Assembly: GCA_014859075.1 (NCBI GenBank)
Contig: JACUUW010000019.1
Span: forward strand, 1 to 16,529
Length of the DNA stretch: 16,529 nucleotides
Direction: 5' to 3'
DNA from: Desulforudis sp.
GTDB taxonomy: Bacteria; Bacillota; Desulfotomaculia; Desulfotomaculales; Desulforudaceae
Shown here: in pieces, positions 14,167 to 16,529 of the stretch
How positions within the stretch are numbered: position 1 is the first letter of the stretch
How the letters are laid out: the number at the start of each line of letters is the position of its first letter
Notes under the pieces: generated by a model
Told to the model about the DNA's origin: nothing
Database searches by the model: none
What the model saw: only the letters and a program-made list of their open reading frames with translations
Made by a program: the position numbers and the translations under genes

Positions 14167-16059
14167 CTACAGTCTGATGATGTCTCTCTTGAAGACTTCC
14201 CACTCGCCGGTATTCGGGTCGTACTTGCTGTTCACGAACACTTCCCAGTTGTCGTCGATCGTGGGGAAGTCAGCCCGGAAGTAGTAGCCCGGCCAACGAG
14301 TCTCTTCGCGGAACAGTACAGTCCGGATGTGGGCCTCGGCGACCAAGGTCCGGTGGATGTTCTCCCAGCAGCGCATCAGCTCGTTCAGGTCACGCGCGGC
14401 GAGCTTCTCGGAATCTTCCCGCAGCATCGTCAGGTACTCCATGCCCTTTTCGAGAAGCGCCCTGGAGGTCTGGAAGTTGGAGCCCCAGCCGCCGGCGTAC
14501 TCGTCCATCAGCTTCTGGATGCGGAACTTGTACTGTTTGGGTATGATGTAGTTCGGGTTGACCTCTTCCGCGGTGGTGAAGTCCTTATTTTCCTCAAAGA
14601 TGGTCATCGGCCGCAGGACCTTTTCCTTCAAAGCCTCCACAGCCGCCGCGTCCACGTTCGGCACGTCGTCGTTGTCGACCAGGAACTTCATGGCCGACTT
14701 GCTGGCGATGCGGCCCTCGGCGTGCGAGCCGGAGGAGAACTTGTGGCTGGAGGCGCCGGAAGCGTCACCGGCCGCGAACAGGCCCTTGACGGTGGTCATG
14801 TTGGCCCAGCCCCAGAAGTATTCCGGAGGCGCAATGTCTTCCGCACCGCTGACCCAGGCGCCGGAGGCACCGGAGTGCGAACCGATGAAGTACGGCTCGG
14901 CCGCAGCGATTTCGGATTCCTTGACCTCGGGCTGGATGTCACAAGCCGCCCATAGGAGAGCCTGGCCAATGGTCATGTCGAGGAAGTCTTCCCACGCTTC
15001 GTTCTCGAGGTGCTTCATCTTCTTCTTGAAGGCCTTTTCGTCGCCCTCGTACTTGGCGGCGAGCCGCTGGATGGCCTCGGCCGTCTGCATGTAGATCGGG
15101 CCCTTGCCGGCCGTGACGTCCATCATGCCGAGCCAGTTACGCAGGTTAGCCGGGATCGGCTTGACCTTGCCGAACCTGCCCCACTTCTCGAGTTCGGCGG
15201 CGTTGGTCTGCATGTATACGTCGCCGTTGGCGTTGGTGGCGGTGGACTTGAAGAGCAGGAACCAAGCGCCGACCGGGCCATAGGCGTCCTTGAAGCGGAC
15301 CGGGATGAACCGGACTTCCTGGCAGGTCATTTCGGCGCCGGCTTTGATGGTGAAGTAAGCGCTGGAACCGGTGGAGAACGGCGGGTACCAGGACCGGCCG
15401 AGACCCTCACCGGAAGACCGCGGACGGAACACGCCCACGCAGCCGCCCATCGCGCACAGGACGGCCCGGGCCTTGAAGACGTAGAACTTGTTCTCGCGGG
15501 TGCTGAAGCCGACCGCACCGGCGATCCGGTTGCCGTCGAGCAGCGGCTCCACGATGAAGACGCGCTCGTAAATCTCGGCGCCGGCATCGTTCAGGGCGTT
15601 CTTCGCGGCTTCCGCTACGATGATCTTGTAGGACTCGCCGTTGATCATTACCTGCCAGCGGCCGCCCCGCTGGTACTGACCCACCCGGAAGGGATCGTCT
15701 TCGCCTTTCGGCCAGATCGGGAGACCCCACTTCTCGAACAGGTGCACGGTGGAGTCCACGTGCCGGGCGATGTCGTACACCAGGTCGTCGCGGGCGACGC
15801 CCATCAGGTCGTTGCGAACGTACTCGACGTAGTCCATTATGGTATTCTCACCGTCGCGCAGGCCGAGGTACTGGTTGATGGCCGAAAGGCCTTGGGCCAC
15901 CGCGCCGCTCCGGTCCATGGCCGCCTTGTCCACAAGGGCCACTTTGAGACCGTGCTTTTTCGCCCAGTGCGCCGCTTCCACCGACGCGCCGCACGCCGCC
16001 ATGCCGCCACCGACGATTAGCAGATCGGTGGTGACTTCAACAGTTTCGAAATTCGGCAT
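14167..16059 (-). CDS. aprA: Dissimilatory adenylylsulfate (APS) reductase, alpha subunit
   Basis: A 630-residue FAD-containing catalytic subunit that reduces APS to sulfite plus AMP in dissimilatory sulfate reduction, in the cytoplasm as a heterodimer with AprB. The FAD site GGGMAACG is at 17-24, with a second nucleotide-contact motif GLFAAGDASG at 426-435. Residues matching the known active-site positions of the archaeal enzyme are present: Glu142 in NGESYK, Trp224 in GRSWYPPF, Arg255 in FIPVRF and His395 in SHSG. The family is about 620-670 residues, so it is complete. ATG 16057-16059 has GGAGGAGG about 9 bases upstream, in the 45-base gap after aprB. Downstream a hairpin precedes qmoA. 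Direction (reductive) is inferred from the locus, not from AprA alone, since sulfur oxidisers use the enzyme in reverse. Confidence 0.99.
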   Translation of the reverse strand: MPNFETVEVTTDLLIVGGGMAACGASVEAAHWAKKHGLKVALVDKAAMDRSGAVAQGLSAINQYLGLRDGENTIMDYVEYVRNDLMGVARDDLVYDIARHVDSTVHLFEKWGLPIWPKGEDDPFRVGQYQRGGRWQVMINGESYKIIVAEAAKNALNDAGAEIYERVFIVEPLLDGNRIAGAVGFSTRENKFYVFKARAVLCAMGGCVGVFRPRSSGEGLGRSWYPPFSTGSSAYFTIKAGAEMTCQEVRFIPVRFKDAYGPVGAWFLLFKSTATNANGDVYMQTNAAELEKWGRFGKVKPIPANLRNWLGMMDVTAGKGPIYMQTAEAIQRLAAKYEGDEKAFKKKMKHLENEAWEDFLDMTIGQALLWAACDIQPEVKESEIAAAEPYFIGSHSGASGAWVSGAEDIAPPEYFWGWANMTTVKGLFAAGDASGASSHKFSSGSHAEGRIASKSAMKFLVDNDDVPNVDAAAVEALKEKVLRPMTIFEENKDFTTAEEVNPNYIIPKQYKFRIQKLMDEYAGGWGSNFQTSRALLEKGMEYLTMLREDSEKLAARDLNELMRCWENIHRTLVAEAHIRTVLFREETRWPGYYFRADFPTIDDNWEVFVNSKYDPNTGEWEVFKRDIIRL

Positions 16060-16104
16060 TCTGTGTAACCTCCTCCAAATTACGAATTTATTCCGTTAAT
16101 ACCG

Positions 16105-16529
16105 TTACTTCTTCGGGCTGGGAACGTCCGCGCCCAGCGAAGCCGGCTCGGTAAACAGGTGCACCGGGTCTTTAATATCGTCCACGCCCGCGCCGAAACC
16201 GCCGTCGGGCACCGCGCCGCCCTCTTCCGTGGTCCGGATGGGGAACTTGAAGCGCTTGACCGCGCCGCTCCGGAACTTAACGGTCCACATAATGTCCTGC
16301 GAACCCCTCAGGGGCACGCAGCTTGCACCCATCGGGACGAAGTCGGCGTAACCCCGCACGTCCATCGCCTGCTGCGGGCAAATCTTGACACAGCAAAGGC
16401 ACTCCCAGCATTCGTCCGGAGCCCGGTTGTAGGCCTTCATTTTCTCCTTGTCCAGGACCATAAGGTCGTTGGGGCAAATGTACATGCACGCAGTCTTGTC
16501 CTGGCCCTTGCAGCCGTCACACTTTTCGG
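16105..16529 (-). CDS. aprB: APS reductase beta subunit, N-terminal few residues beyond window edge
   Basis: The iron-sulfur partner of AprA, passing electrons to its FAD. The frame is open to the window edge, giving about 141 residues. The internal ATG at 16483-16485 is not the true start, because the residues before it (EKCDGCKGQDKTACMYICP) form the first [4Fe-4S] motif. The second motif, CWECLCCVKICP, follows. The C-terminal part (RGSQDIMWTVKFRSGAVKRF) matches the beta-sheet that packs on AprA. Only about six to eight N-terminal residues should be missing, from the family pattern MPSYV-x-P-x-KCDGC. It is the first gene in view of the aprBA-qmoAB-hdrCB locus; its promoter and the sat gene, if present, would lie beyond the window. 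Confidence 0.97.
   Translation of the reverse strand, partial: EKCDGCKGQDKTACMYICPNDLMVLDKEKMKAYNRAPDECWECLCCVKICPQQAMDVRGYADFVPMGASCVPLRGSQDIMWTVKFRSGAVKRFKFPIRTTEEGGAVPDGGFGAGVDDIKDPVHLFTEPASLGADVPSPKK

Noticed and set aside
15010..16020. 336-codon plus-strand ORF opposite aprA
   Set aside because: Same type of shadow; aprA on the other strand is certain and complete.
16105..16485. aprB starting at the internal ATG 16485
   Set aside because: It would remove the first cysteine cluster, which is encoded in frame up to the window edge.

Overview
The window looks like part of the chromosome of a GC-rich, endospore-forming, Gram-positive sulfate reducer (Firmicutes, Desulfotomaculum/Peptococcaceae group). 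Candidatus Desulforudis or a close relative is my best guess, from recall of the family and not from a search. Three things point there. A Spo0B-type sporulation phosphotransferase sits directly in front of obg. A dissimilatory APS reductase locus (aprBA) is followed by qmoAB. And qmoAB is followed by free-standing hdrC and hdrB, where Gram-negative sulfate reducers carry the membrane subunit gene qmoC.

Nearly everything is on the minus strand, so transcription runs from high to low coordinates. Region A (16529 to 8609) is the energy-metabolism locus: aprB (cut by the window edge), aprA, a hairpin-rich 205-bp spacer, qmoA, qmoB, a hairpin-rich 342-bp spacer, hdrC, hdrB, then a strong intrinsic terminator. 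AprBA reduces APS to sulfite and AMP. QmoAB are HdrA-like flavin/FeS proteins that should feed it electrons, and HdrC/HdrB are soluble FeS proteins that complete a heterodisulfide-reductase-like module with no membrane anchor in view. Region B (8611 to 5333) holds a decayed glycoside hydrolase 18 lipoprotein gene, an HtrA-type serine protease, a small HMA-domain metal-binding protein, and a D,D-carboxypeptidase with its own near-consensus promoter.

Region C (4402 to 5363) is the only plus-strand gene, a Na/Pi-cotransporter-family protein. Its 3' end overlaps the carboxypeptidase gene antisense, and its start looks frameshifted by one base. Region D (4368 to 1) is spo0B-obg followed by proB, a HIT-family gene and proA (cut by the window edge). 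A roughly 150-bp element made of inverted heptanucleotide arrays lies between obg and proB, and a related sequence lies at about 8572-8606.

I saw no tRNA, rRNA, CRISPR array, insertion sequence or phage gene. The most interesting items are the QmoC-less Apr/Qmo/Hdr module with its structured intergenic RNA, the GH18 gene remnant, the apparent start-codon frameshift in the transporter, and the heptad-repeat element.
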